A DNA stretch of 64,000 bases from the NCBI GenBank assembly GCA_963713505.1, contig CAVQMC010000007.1, positions 124,001-188,000 of the forward strand, written 5' to 3'. Under the pieces are notes generated by a model. That model had not been told where the DNA came from, searched no databases, and saw only the letters and a list, made by a program, of their open reading frames with translations. The translations under genes were made by a program, and so were the position numbers. This document shows, piece by piece, positions 63,893 to 64,000 of this stretch. This DNA comes from CAVQMC01 sp963713505. GTDB lineage: Bacteria; Bacteroidota; Ignavibacteria; Ignavibacteriales; Ignavibacteriaceae. The stretch's first letter is position 1. Every line of letters begins with the position of its first letter.

Positions 63893-64000
63893 ATGAACAA
63901 ATTTGAATTAGTCTCAAAATATAAACCAACAGGCGATCAGCCGCAGGCAATAAAAGAACTTGTTAAAGGAATAAAAAGCGGTGATAAATTCCAGACGCTT
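63893..64000 (+). CDS. uvrB: Excinuclease ABC subunit UvrB (5' part, cut by window end)
   Basis: The first 36 codons encode the UvrB N-terminus with the characteristic YKPTGDQPQAIKELVKGI motif that leads into the helicase domain 1a. The gene continues beyond the window. UvrB works in nucleotide excision repair with UvrA and UvrC. Confidence 0.92.
   Translation, partial: MNKFELVSKYKPTGDQPQAIKELVKGIKSGDKFQTL

Overview
The window is AT-rich bacterial DNA. It carries a long flagellar gene cluster of the diderm type (FlgA, FlgH and FlgI for the P and L rings) together with secreted proteins that end in the type IX secretion (T9SS) type A sorting domain. It also has a short Bacteroidota-like primary sigma factor, 2-oxoacid:ferredoxin oxidoreductase genes and RRM proteins. 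That combination points to a flagellated lineage of the Bacteroidota/Ignavibacteriota group, such as Ignavibacteria. The assignment is an inference from gene content.

Region 1 (1-33.2 kb, all +) is the flagellar cluster. It runs fliK-flgD-TIGR02530 gene-flgE, then fliL-M-N-O-P-Q-R-flhB-flhA-flhF-flhG-fliA. Two HDOD genes, a degenerate sensor-kinase-like gene and an unknown membrane gene follow. Next come flgF-G-A-H-I-J-N-K-L, a first motAB pair, fliW-csrA, a REC-Hpt protein, a second motAB pair, two more response regulators (one with a DHp helix pair but no ATPase) and an unknown gene. Flagellin, fliD, fliE/F/G/H/I and chemotaxis genes are not in the window.

Region 2 (33.2-45.5 kb) is accessory. 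A membrane thioredoxin and a DUF2892 protein are followed by a set of four + strand genes: patatin phospholipase, lysozyme-like peptidoglycan hydrolase, lipoprotein and small helical protein. Then come a B12-type radical SAM protein, a GIY-YIG-like protein, two paralogous atypical LuxR-type response regulators interleaved with two small exported proteins, the sigma factor and two tandem RRM proteins. A decayed copy of the small helical gene lies at 45.3 kb. Related AAAAGG/CCTTTT palindromes lie upstream of several transcription units in the LuxR island.

Region 3 (45.5-57.2 kb) holds envelope and surface genes: an outer-membrane barrel, two T9SS cargo proteins, a PAP2 phosphatase, a lipoprotein and a Ser/Thr kinase with a TPR tail. 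An initiator tRNA-fMet closes it. Region 4 (57.4-60.5 kb, -) is a four-subunit 2-oxoacid:ferredoxin oxidoreductase operon. Region 5 (61.3-64 kb) has rlpA, a miaE-like gene, a methyltransferase, a DUF423 protein, an unknown and the start of uvrB.

Ten sites in eight or nine otherwise well-conserved genes (fliN, fliR, flhB, fliA, flgJ, the second motB twice, the T9SS protein at 46.7 kb twice, and the oxidoreductase gamma subunit) are each broken by what looks like exactly one extra base. A tenth gene (patatin) has two extra or one missing base. Because the error has the same sign on both strands, I read this as base over-calling in the assembly rather than gene decay. Broken genes are listed below as whole loci.
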